Both the position numbers and the translations under genes were made by a program. The notes below the pieces were generated by a model. The model saw only the letters and a list, made by a program, of their open reading frames with translations, did not search any database and was not told the DNA's origin. Of a stretch of 64,000 bases of DNA, positions 17,502-26,400 are shown one piece after another (the stretch's first letter is position 1; each line of letters begins with the position of its first letter). This DNA comes from Demequina oxidasica (GTDB lineage Bacteria > Actinomycetota > Actinomycetes > Actinomycetales > Demequinaceae), in NCBI RefSeq assembly GCF_000975115.1, contig NZ_BBRE01000001.1:558001-622000 (forward strand), in the 5' to 3' direction.

Positions 17502-20201
17502 TCAGCAGCTACCGGCGTCTGCCCACGGGCCCCAGGGGTCCGCGATGCTCGGCTCGTTGTTCTGCGTCCAGAAGCGCGCGGTCCACTCGTGACCGCTGTG
17601 GCTCACCTTGGCTCCGCCGTTGTAGACAGCGGCGCTGTCCCAGCCTGCTGAGGTGCACGCGCCGGGGTCACCGCCGTCGCCGCCATCACCGTCACCATCT
17701 CCGCCTCCGGTGTCGCCTCCTCCGGTCGAGGCATTGACCACGGTCACGCCGCGGGGGTGATCGTAGGTAGTGGCGTACTCGGTGCCGTCAACCGTGACGA
17801 TCACATTGGAGAACTGCGCAACCGGCAGTGCCCACTTGAGTTGGTTCGTGATGGACCCACCAGCGGGGATGCCGCCGGTCGGAACAGTGAAGGCCACGGT
17901 GTGGAAGTCGCCATCGAGGCCGCCCACGTTGTTTCCCGTATGACCCCTCTTGGTGACCTTGGTGCCGTAGCCGCTCCAGTCGCTCATCTCGCCGGTGTCG
18001 GTGGTGCCGTACTGGAACGAAATGGTCGAGCCTGCCGGGATGTCCGCCGAGCCGTTGTTGCTGAAGACGACCTTGGGAGAGATGGGGTAGTTGTTGTCTC
18101 CCAGGGCGAACTCCGTGTAGTCGATGCTGACGTCCAGAGCCTGCGACGGCATCGGCCGGTCGGCGTTTGCCTTGGTCGCGCCGTAAGGCGTGGAGCTCGT
18201 GAACTTGTCGTGCATGAGATCCACGAGGGTTTCGCCCATTTCGTACTGGCCCTTGGTCTGGTTGAAGTCGTAGTCGCCTGCGAGCTCCCAGATCATGAGG
18301 CCACCGAGACCGGTGTCGTTGACGTAGTCGGCCTTGGCCGTGATGGCGTCGGTCGAGTCGCCGGACAGGAACACCTTGGTCTGGGGGTTCCACCACCACT
18401 CGTTCTTGGTGACCGGGTCAAAGTGGTGCTCGTAGTCGCCCACGATGGTGGTGGGGACGTTGTACGCCTCGGCGTAGTCACCCACGATGTCGTTCTCGAG
18501 GTTGAGCGCGTGCCAGATGGGGTTGACACCGGCGGGAACCGCATTGCCCTGCGGGTCCGTGTCATACCAAAGGTTGTCGATGCCCTCGGCACCCCAGCCA
18601 CACTTACCGTTGGTTCCTGCCGGGCAGTTGAAGCCGGCGGGTGCTGCCGCTGTGCCTCCCATGCCGTTGGTACCGCCGGTCACGCCCTGGAAACCGCGAG
18701 TGTAGAACGGAACGCCCAGGTTGATGCGGCCACCCTGCATAGCGCCACGGAAGTAGTGCGAGGCCCAGTCGGCGTTGAGGTAGCCGATTCCCTTGTAGCC
18801 CGTGTAGACGCCGCCTGCGGCGAGCTCGGCGTCCTTGCCGTCGTCGTAGAGCGCAGCATTGCCGCCGACGAACTTGTTCCAGGCGCCGTGCAGGTCATAC
18901 GTCATCATGTTGACGTAGTCCGCGTACTCGGTGATCTGGAAGACCTCCATGCCGCGCAGGAGCCAGCCGGATGAGGGCGTTGCGGTGGTGAGCATGTAGT
19001 ACTCGCCATCCTCGGCGCCAGCCTTGTCGAGCTTCTCGCGAAGAGTCTTCATGAGTGCCACGTAGCCTTCGAACAACTCTCCACGCTTCGCGTCAGAGAA
19101 GGCGAAGTCGTCGGGGTTACCAGCCTGGTTGTTCGATGTGGGGTATTCGTAGTCGATATCCACGCCGTCGAACCCGTACTGGCGAATGAAGTCAACCGCG
19201 GAGTCAGCGAACGTGTCGATCTTGGCCTGCGATTCCGTCATCGTGTAGAAGCCGCCCGATGCGACGCGATCGCCGTTGCCGTCGAAGTAGCCGCCTGTCT
19301 CAGCCCAGCCTCCCACGGCGGGAAGGACCTTAACCCCGGGGTTGTCCTTCTTGTACTTGGCCAGCAGGTTGAAGTGACCGGTATACGGCAGCGACGGGTC
19401 CATTTCCGCGCCGGGAGTGCCCGGCCACGTCATGTCGGTCGACGAGTTGCCGGCCACGTTGGCATTCACCGAGACCTTGTTGTCCGGGCCCACGTGCGCA
19501 AACGCATAGTTGATGTGGGACAGCTTGTTCCACGGGATGTCACTCGCGAGGTACTGAGGGGCACCGTTCTTACCGGTCCTCCAGTTGGTGAAGTAGCCGA
19601 TCACGCGACGGTCCAGGCTGTTCGGCAGGATCTCGCGGCCGTCGGTGTCGTACACGTCGCAGTAGGGGGTGTCGATGCCTGGAGTCTGCGCCATGCCGTC
19701 GGGGCGGCACTGCTCATCGGGGTTGGCGTTGGGATCGGGGTCGGGAGTGACGGAGGGCTCCGGGTCCGGCGTCACGGAGGGTTCTGGATCAGGATCCGGA
19801 GTGACCGAGGGCTCGGGGTCAGGCGTCACCGAGGGCTCAGGGTCGGGAGTAACAGACGGCTCAGGATCGGGAGTTACGGAAGGATCCGGGTCTGGCACGA
19901 CGCCGCCGCAGTCCCCTTGCGACTTCCACGGGCCCCACTGAGCGGTACCGGGCGTGTCGCCGAGCGTCCACCACGAGGCGCGGTAATTCTCGCCGTCGTA
20001 GGAAGCGAGGTTGCCGCCCACATAAGTGGTGCCCGCAGACCAAGCGGGTTCGCATTCTTGGGTGGCGGCAGTCGCGCCGGTGGCGCTAGCTGTGACGGCC
20101 ACCGCCGTCAGTGTGGCCCCTAAGAGGCTAGCCATAACAGTCGCCGCGATACCCCTGCTGGGGCGGCGAACTGCTGGCGGTTGATGGGTGGGCAGGTGCA
20201 T
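17502..20201 (-). CDS. Secreted multidomain GH18 chitinase with N- and C-terminal chitin-binding modules
   Basis: 899 residues. A signal peptide with twin basic start (PAVRRPSRG) and hydrophobic core ends near ATGATAA. An N-terminal CBM5/12 module (about 48-100; YRASWWTLGDTPGTAQWGPW) precedes a long PDPEPSVT linker (about 100-165). The GH18 catalytic domain has DGVDIDYEYP near residue 344, with large insertions typical of the ChiD/ChiC-like subgroup. After it come a beta-sandwich domain (VVFSNNGSADIPAGSTISF), a Gly/Asp linker and a C-terminal CBM5/12 module (YNGGAKVSHSGHEWTARFWT). The enzyme is predicted to hydrolyse chitin outside the cell. Encoded 195 bp upstream of the other chitinase. Confidence 0.94.
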   Translation of the reverse strand: MHLPTHQPPAVRRPSRGIAATVMASLLGATLTAVAVTASATGATAATQECEPAWSAGTTYVGGNLASYDGENYRASWWTLGDTPGTAQWGPWKSQGDCGGVVPDPDPSVTPDPEPSVTPDPEPSVTPDPEPSVTPDPDPEPSVTPDPEPSVTPDPDPNANPDEQCRPDGMAQTPGIDTPYCDVYDTDGREILPNSLDRRVIGYFTNWRTGKNGAPQYLASDIPWNKLSHINYAFAHVGPDNKVSVNANVAGNSSTDMTWPGTPGAEMDPSLPYTGHFNLLAKYKKDNPGVKVLPAVGGWAETGGYFDGNGDRVASGGFYTMTESQAKIDTFADSAVDFIRQYGFDGVDIDYEYPTSNNQAGNPDDFAFSDAKRGELFEGYVALMKTLREKLDKAGAEDGEYYMLTTATPSSGWLLRGMEVFQITEYADYVNMMTYDLHGAWNKFVGGNAALYDDGKDAELAAGGVYTGYKGIGYLNADWASHYFRGAMQGGRINLGVPFYTRGFQGVTGGTNGMGGTAAAPAGFNCPAGTNGKCGWGAEGIDNLWYDTDPQGNAVPAGVNPIWHALNLENDIVGDYAEAYNVPTTIVGDYEHHFDPVTKNEWWWNPQTKVFLSGDSTDAITAKADYVNDTGLGGLMIWELAGDYDFNQTKGQYEMGETLVDLMHDKFTSSTPYGATKANADRPMPSQALDVSIDYTEFALGDNNYPISPKVVFSNNGSADIPAGSTISFQYGTTDTGEMSDWSGYGTKVTKRGHTGNNVGGLDGDFHTVAFTVPTGGIPAGGSITNQLKWALPVAQFSNVIVTVDGTEYATTYDHPRGVTVVNASTGGGDTGGGDGDGDGGDGGDPGACTSAGWDSAAVYNGGAKVSHSGHEWTARFWTQNNEPSIADPWGPWADAGSC

Positions 20202-20318
20202 GGTGGCTACCTTCTCTTCCTTACCGCGACAACGTTGTGCGGATGGTTCGGGCCCTCAGCCGTAGAACCAAAATAAGGACAGAGGTCACGCCAGCGCTAT
20301 GCGCATTCACCACATTGT

Positions 20319-20357
20319 TAGGTTTCCTCACATACTGCACGTACGTGGAAATACGTA
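20319..20357 (-). promoter_or_regulatory. Shared chitinase upstream motif, copy B
   Basis: On the minus strand: TACGTA, 13 nt, GCAGTA, 7 nt, AAACCTA, ending 117 nt before the chitinase start codon. It includes the perfect palindrome CACGTACGTG (20338-20347) and a second TACGTA-type half site. Same block order as at 17348-17383. Candidate promoter/operator; function inferred. Confidence 0.5.
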
Positions 20358-20376
20358 CGAAACGATGCGAGTGTGA

Positions 20377-23313
20377 CTAGTGGCCCGTGTCGGGGGAGTG
20401 CGCGAGCACAACAAGCTCGAAACGCGACCGCAGATCGAGCTTGCGATACACCCGCCCCAGGTGCACTTCGACCGTTCTGACCGAACAAAAGAGGCGGGTG
20501 GCTACCTCCCGATTTGCTAGGCCCTGCGCCACCAGAAGCGCTACTTCAAGCTCGCGTTCGGTGAGTTCCGCAGCCCAGTCCTCGTGACCAAGTGGCTGGG
20601 CTTCGGGCGGCAAAGTGCCGTACTCGTTCTGGGGAACGGACGCCGCGGCAGTTCGCGGCGCCGGACCCTGTCCGCCAGAGGTTCGGGCCGACGCACCGCG
20701 CCCCGCCCGCTCTCCCTCTAGCCCCACGAGCGCTACCCACGCCTGCGCTCCTGACTCCTCAAACAGGTCCTGCGCCGCCATCAGATGAGCCAAGGCGGAC
20801 TCGCGAATATCGAGGCGGGCCATCGCCCGCCCGATGCTGAGCTCCACCTTGCCGCGTTCATATGCGGACTCCAGTTGACGGCCAGCCAGCGTCGCCGACG
20901 AAGCCAATTGAGCCACATCCGCCCGGGTTGCAAGCGCCAGGCGGGCCCGGGCAAGCGCCGCGTCACGCACGGCCGGCGAGAGTGCCGTCAAGGTAAGCTG
21001 AAGTCGCTCCAATGCACGTCGAGCCTCGTCAGGACGGCCGGCCATCGACCAGGTCTCAACGGCGTCGAGTCCGGGGACCGCCATCACGACGCCACGCTCG
21101 CGCGTCTCGCGCTCTGCAGCAAGCTCGAGCAACGTAGCCGCCTGGACATGCTCTTCACGGAACGACGCGGCGAGCGCCCGGTCCACGAGCATCCCTAGCC
21201 GCATCGGGGCCCCTGCCGCACATGGCGACGACGCGGCGAGTGCGGCGGAGGTAGCGCCGATGCGTCCGTCGCGTACGGTATCGAGTCTGCGACTCAGGGT
21301 GACGCCGAGACCCGCGAAAACCATCCCCACGGGCAAACTTGCCGCGGCGTCGCGGAGCGTCGTCGCGGCTCGGGAAATATCACCCGCGCGCATCTCCACG
21401 AGCGCCTGAACCACACGAAGATGAGCTTCTACCAGCGGTGACACCGCGCGGTCAGGGCCGTCGAACCATCGACCACCGTGTCGCAACTGCGTGAGCTCCG
21501 CAACCGCGCTCGCAAGTACACGAGCCGCTGCGGAACTCTCGTCCCTGTGCATCAGTGTCACGGCGCGAGCCACTGCGCCCAGGGCCTCGTCGTCTACGAG
21601 TCTTGCGTGCTCGGGAAGGTCGACCTCCGCGGCGAACTCGTTCGAATACATCGCGAGCCATGCCCGAGCCAGCGACGTCCCCTCATGTGCGCAGAGTTCG
21701 GCAACACCTACTAGACCGCTCGCCTCGGCCATGCGATCCTGGGCAGCGTCAATGTTCCCGCGTTCAAAATGTAGGCAAGCGGCCACCGTGAGGCCACGAG
21801 CCACATCGGTCGCCACACGTTGATCCGCTTCACTCTGGCCGTCCAGTCGCGCCGCCTCGGCGCGCGTGCGCTCAAGTAGATCGTCGGGCACTCGACCTTC
21901 AGTGAGTGTCAGCGTCACGGCGAGCCCCAGCAACGTTCGAGCTCTGGCCGTGAGGTCGCCGCTCCGGGCAGCATGAGGTAGCCAGTGCGCCGCATCGTGT
22001 ACGTGACCGCTCAACACGGCCGCCAGCCCCGACAACTCGCAAGCTCGCAACCGCTCGTCGCCCGTGGCGTGTCCCACAGCCTCACGGGCCACGGCGTGTG
22101 CCCACTCCGTGTCTCCTCTGATGAGGTGACGATGCGCCAAGTTCAGTAAATCGGCGACCACGGCGGAATCGCCCACCAGCGTGGCGAGTGCCGTGTGCCA
22201 GGCGGCGATCTCTCGGTCTCCCGCCTCACGGTGGGTCTTAGCGAGCGCGACGTGTGCGGTAGTACGCTCGGCAAGGCTCGCATCGCCGTGGATGAGAGCT
22301 CGCATGCGCGGGTCAGCAAAGGCAAAACGCCCGGCGATGGGGTCCAGTTGTTCCGCCAACTTGCCTTGGGTGAGCGCCACGATGGACACTCCAGTGGCGG
22401 AGGTGAGAATGTCGAGTCGATCCACCACCGCGACAGCGGCCGCGAGTAGCACTCCCCTGTCGCGCGCCGTCAGCCCCTGGACCTGGGGCCCGAGTGCACC
22501 CCGCACCGCAGGAACGACGGGCAGCGGATCCGGCAACAAGGACGTCCCCGCCAACTGCTCGCTCGTCAAGACGCGGGCAGTTTGGATAAGACACGCCGGA
22601 TTGCCGTTCAGCCTGTCCACCAACCGCCTTGCCACGTGAGGCGCGACCGGCAGGCAACCTGCGCTAGCCAGCACCAGAAGGGCAGCCTCGGTCGTGAGCG
22701 GCGGCAACTGCCGCAGGTCGACGTCATGAGGTGGCCGCTGTCCAAAGGGCGAGCACATCGATGTCGCGAGGAGGACTATTCGCAGCGATTCGCTACGCAA
22801 GATCAGCAGCAGCCGCTCCAGAACTACGGGCGCACACTCTTCGAGGTCATCGACCACCAGCACCAGCGTGTGGTCGCTTACTAGTGACTGCAGGGTCACA
22901 GAACTAGTCGCGCCGTCGCCAGGATCAAAACCCGAGAGCATTTGGGTCAACGTGCGTGCAATCCCATCTCGCGGAACCCCGTCAGGCCCCTCCGTCTGGA
23001 ACGCGACCAGGTCACCGATCGAGCCGTGAGCGCCACCGCGTGCCGTCGCCCGACCCTCCACGGTCAACCTCGCGAGCACCACCTCGCGACCGTCACCACG
23101 GCGGCGGATACGCTCGCAAATTGCATCGAGAAGTGTGGAGCGACCCATTCCGTACTCGCCATTCCAGACGATGCTGCCGTGGCCGGAATCAACTGCGCCG
23201 AGTGCGCGGTCAACCTCAACCTGGCGAGCATCGGGAAGGATCTCGCTAACCTGGGCGCCTGCGCTGTCGGAGGCGCGCGCAGCGAGCGCGTTCAGTTGGG
23301 TACTCGACTCCAA
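20377..23313 (-). CDS. Large ATPase LuxR-family transcriptional regulator (LAL type)
   Basis: About 978 residues, the size of LAL (MalT-like) regulators. Near residues 50-60 is a P-loop-like GEYGMGRSTLL in which the usual Lys of GK[ST] is Arg. A Walker B-like LVLVVDDLEE is near residue 150. The middle is a long helical, TPR-like region rich in Ala, Arg and Leu. The C-terminal LuxR helix-turn-helix is clear: LTERELEVALLVAQGLANRE then CSVRTVEVHLGRVYRKL. I place the start at TTG 23313 because GGAGGGCGAGG precedes it; the frame continues to a GTG at 23421 inside the giant gene's terminator. It sits directly upstream of the chitinase pair on the same strand and may control them. Confidence 0.88.
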   Translation of the reverse strand: MESSTQLNALAARASDSAGAQVSEILPDARQVEVDRALGAVDSGHGSIVWNGEYGMGRSTLLDAICERIRRRGDGREVVLARLTVEGRATARGGAHGSIGDLVAFQTEGPDGVPRDGIARTLTQMLSGFDPGDGATSSVTLQSLVSDHTLVLVVDDLEECAPVVLERLLLILRSESLRIVLLATSMCSPFGQRPPHDVDLRQLPPLTTEAALLVLASAGCLPVAPHVARRLVDRLNGNPACLIQTARVLTSEQLAGTSLLPDPLPVVPAVRGALGPQVQGLTARDRGVLLAAAVAVVDRLDILTSATGVSIVALTQGKLAEQLDPIAGRFAFADPRMRALIHGDASLAERTTAHVALAKTHREAGDREIAAWHTALATLVGDSAVVADLLNLAHRHLIRGDTEWAHAVAREAVGHATGDERLRACELSGLAAVLSGHVHDAAHWLPHAARSGDLTARARTLLGLAVTLTLTEGRVPDDLLERTRAEAARLDGQSEADQRVATDVARGLTVAACLHFERGNIDAAQDRMAEASGLVGVAELCAHEGTSLARAWLAMYSNEFAAEVDLPEHARLVDDEALGAVARAVTLMHRDESSAAARVLASAVAELTQLRHGGRWFDGPDRAVSPLVEAHLRVVQALVEMRAGDISRAATTLRDAAASLPVGMVFAGLGVTLSRRLDTVRDGRIGATSAALAASSPCAAGAPMRLGMLVDRALAASFREEHVQAATLLELAAERETRERGVVMAVPGLDAVETWSMAGRPDEARRALERLQLTLTALSPAVRDAALARARLALATRADVAQLASSATLAGRQLESAYERGKVELSIGRAMARLDIRESALAHLMAAQDLFEESGAQAWVALVGLEGERAGRGASARTSGGQGPAPRTAAASVPQNEYGTLPPEAQPLGHEDWAAELTERELEVALLVAQGLANREVATRLFCSVRTVEVHLGRVYRKLDLRSRFELVVLAHSPDTGH

Positions 23314-23422
23314 GTGCCACCTCGCCCTCCGCGCATCATCGCAACGATGTTCACAGGGTAACAACGTCGACGGCCCACAAACGCCCTGGGACGTCTCCGT
23401 TGCGCAACGGCGCTTCAGCACA

Positions 23423-23458
23423 CACGTGGGGCCCCACCAGTTGGTAGGGCCCCACGTG
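23423..23458 (-). terminator. 12-bp perfect hairpin terminator
   Basis: CACGTGGGGCCC at 23423-23434 pairs with 23447-23458, loop 12 nt, starting 12 bp after the stop of the 11.3-kb gene. No T-run. Probable terminator for the giant gene, protecting the LuxR gene from read-through. Confidence 0.75.
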
Positions 23459-23470
23459 CCTCAGGTTGTA

Positions 23471-26400
23471 CTAGTAGCGCCTACGGCGAGCGGCCATCAA
23501 CAGCATCAGCGCACCAAGCCCGGCGAGGCCAAGTGCGGCCGCGATCTGCAGGCCCGAGTCCGCTCCCGTCCCTGACAGCTCGGGGACCGAGGTCGGTACC
23601 GGAGTCGGCTCAGGGGCTGGCGTGATACTCGCTGCAGGCGTGGGGTCCGGATCCGGCGTGACGGAAGGATCCGGCGCAGGCGCCGGTGGCTCCTCCGTGG
23701 GCGGCGAGTTCTGGGGACTCGTCGCGCACTCGGGCGTGGCTGGCGGGTATTGCAAAGTCACCGTGTACTCGGGGTTGACCTTGAACAGCACCTCGACACC
23801 TTCGCGGGTCCAGGCGTAGTTGCCATCCGTCTCGACATACGAACCATCGGCCAACTGCTCCCAGCCAGGCCACTGCAGCGGCTCGGTGGCCGATGCGCCC
23901 GGCCACAGGATTTCTCCCGAAAGCGGCTGGTTCTCGATCATGTGGTTCTGCGACGGATCCGTCGGGTGCTTGAACGTAATGGTCAGCGGGGCGGCATCCT
24001 GGGTGGTGAAACCTTCCGGAAGCTGCAACGAGTAGTTGAGCCACGGGATGTCTCCCACACACTGAGCGACGATGTCTCCCGGCAGAAGCTCGCGCTCGCC
24101 CGGTGGTATCTCGAATACGAGGAAGTCGATCGACATATTCGAGAAGTCCTGCGACTGACCGGTGCGCGACTCGGGATCGGTGGTGGGCTCGGTGTCCGCT
24201 CCGAGGGTAAAGACGAGTGAACGGACGGCGCCCTTGGAGTACGGGTCCCCAGACACCGGATAGCCGTTGTCGTCCAGGACCGTCTCGTCGTCATCAGGAT
24301 CGAAGGCCGTGGAACCCTCCCGGTTTCCGGGAGCCGCGGCGAGCGTCGGCCACGTGGACGACACCGTGTACTGCAGGATGTCACCAATCGCGAAGTAGCT
24401 AGCCGGGATCTCGATGTAGTAGTCCCCGTTTGGCAGGCCAGTGAACAGGTAGCTACCGTCGGCCGCCGATGTCGCAACGCGTGGGCTACCTTCCGCATCG
24501 ATCACCGGCGAACCATCGGCGTTGTACAGGCGCAACGTCACACCCGCGTAGCGGCGAGTCTCATCGGCCTCAAGGTGGCCACTGTTGTCCTCGTCGTAAC
24601 CCAGGACACCGCCCACCTCGACGGAGTAGAACGCGAAGTCAAAGTACAGATGACTGTTAGTGTCCGGCCGCACATCGTCGTTGACAGGGTTCCCCTCGGA
24701 ACCTTCGCCGGTGGGGAAACTGCCAGCGTCGGTGGTAAACCATGCGCCGTAGATGTCAGCAAATGCTGGAGCATCCTCGCCACGGTCACGACCATCGGCG
24801 TCGTACGTCGGGTACTCGCCCGACGCACCATAGGCGCCTTCGAGCACGCCGCCGCTCGCAAAGTTCGATGCGGGGAGCTTGACACGATACTCAGTGCCAT
24901 CGATCAGCCCCGTGAACAGGTAGAGACCGTCAGCGTCAGTGGTGGTGGTCTGCACCACTGCGCCCGACGAGCGCTCGATGAGTTGCACCGACACACCCAC
25001 TACGGGAACGTCGACGCCAACGTCGTAGACGCCCACGTTGTCGCGCTCGATCCAGATCTGGTTGCCGACCGATGCCGAGTAGAAGCCGAAGTCAACCGTG
25101 AAGTCGGAGCGGTCGTCATCGATTCGGAAGGTGGCCTGCCCGTTGTCCTCTACGGTGTCGTCGTCTGTACGCGACTCCTCGCCAGTGGGCTCGTCATCAC
25201 CCCGCTCGCCCACGGTGAACTGGCTGGAACGCCAGCCAATCTGCGTGGTCGGGTTGGACGGGTCGAACGCCACAATCGCGTTGGAATCGTTGTTGTTCTC
25301 ATTGTTCGCGTCCGCAACGCTCACTGTCGTGGCATAGAAGCCAGACAGTGCGCCGGGGACGACAACCTGGGCGCCGGAGACGCCGGTATCGACTTGATTA
25401 GCCGGGATGAAGACTGAATACGATCCCGCAGCAAGGTTGGTAAACACGTAACCGCCGTCCTCGTCGGTGACGGTCTCTGCAATCACGGCGCCTGTGTCAT
25501 CGAGCAACTGAACCAGCACGCCCTCGATTCCGTCCTCGCCTGCCTCGGCGATTCCGTTGTTGTTCCAGTCCTTCCAGACCAGGTTGCCGATGCGGTACAG
25601 CGGCACATTCATGAAGCCAAAGTCCACCGACAGGTAGGAGTTGGCGTCAGGCACGCGTCCGGTCACAGCATCCGCAGCGACCTCCGCGGTGCCATCCTCG
25701 ACGCCGATCACGTCCGCCTCGTCGAGTAGTGCCTCGCCTGTGGCGGGCTTCAGCGCCTTGGATACCGACAGGTAGGAGCCAAGCGTGGCGCCGTCGTTGT
25801 CGTTGTCGACGCTCAGCGGCGCAGCACCGGGGCTACGGGGATCCGAAGGCTTGACGGGGTTGCCGTCATAATCGGGAACTTCCTCGATCGCCACAAAGTA
25901 TGTGTCGCCGTCCTCGAGGTTGCTGAAGTAATAGGTGCCCTCGGCGCCCGTGGTAGTGAAGGCCACGAAGGTGTCCTCCGCCGTGCTGAACACGTCGTCC
26001 GCGTCAGCGTCGCGCCACAATTCCACACGTAATCCAACGATTCCGGCTTCGTCAGCGTCGAAGAGGCCGTTGTTCTCGTGGTCGCCAGCGCCCTCGTCGA
26101 GCCAGACGACGTTACCGATGCGCAGACCCGTGGTGAAGCCCAGGTCGACCGAGAGATTGGACCTGTCATCGCGAATGTCGGTCCCAGGCTCGTCGCCCTC
26201 ATCCTCATCTACTGGCTCGTTGTGGTCCGCGGGACCCGCTGCGCCACCGAGCGTGACGACGCCGGTAGCAAAGCCTCCGAGACCCGCATTCGCCACCGCG
26301 TTGTTGTCGGAGTCGACATCGTCGTTGGGGCTAGCCACGCTTGCCCCACCCGGACGAATATCCGCGGGAAGCTCCCCGCTCGCGACAAACACGCGGTAGT

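Noticed and set aside
17757-18974. A 405-codon plus-strand frame opposite the 17502-20201 chitinase
   Set aside because: Antisense shadow; the minus-strand frame carries the GH18 catalytic motif and binding modules.
19720-19910. Regular short repeats that could look like a CRISPR array or minisatellite
   Set aside because: They are codons for the PDPEPSVT linker of a chitinase; unit length follows the protein repeat and there are no spacers.
17300-20380. DasR-type operator for chitinase control
   Set aside because: I looked for ACTGGTCTAGACCAGT-like sites in both upstream regions and found none.
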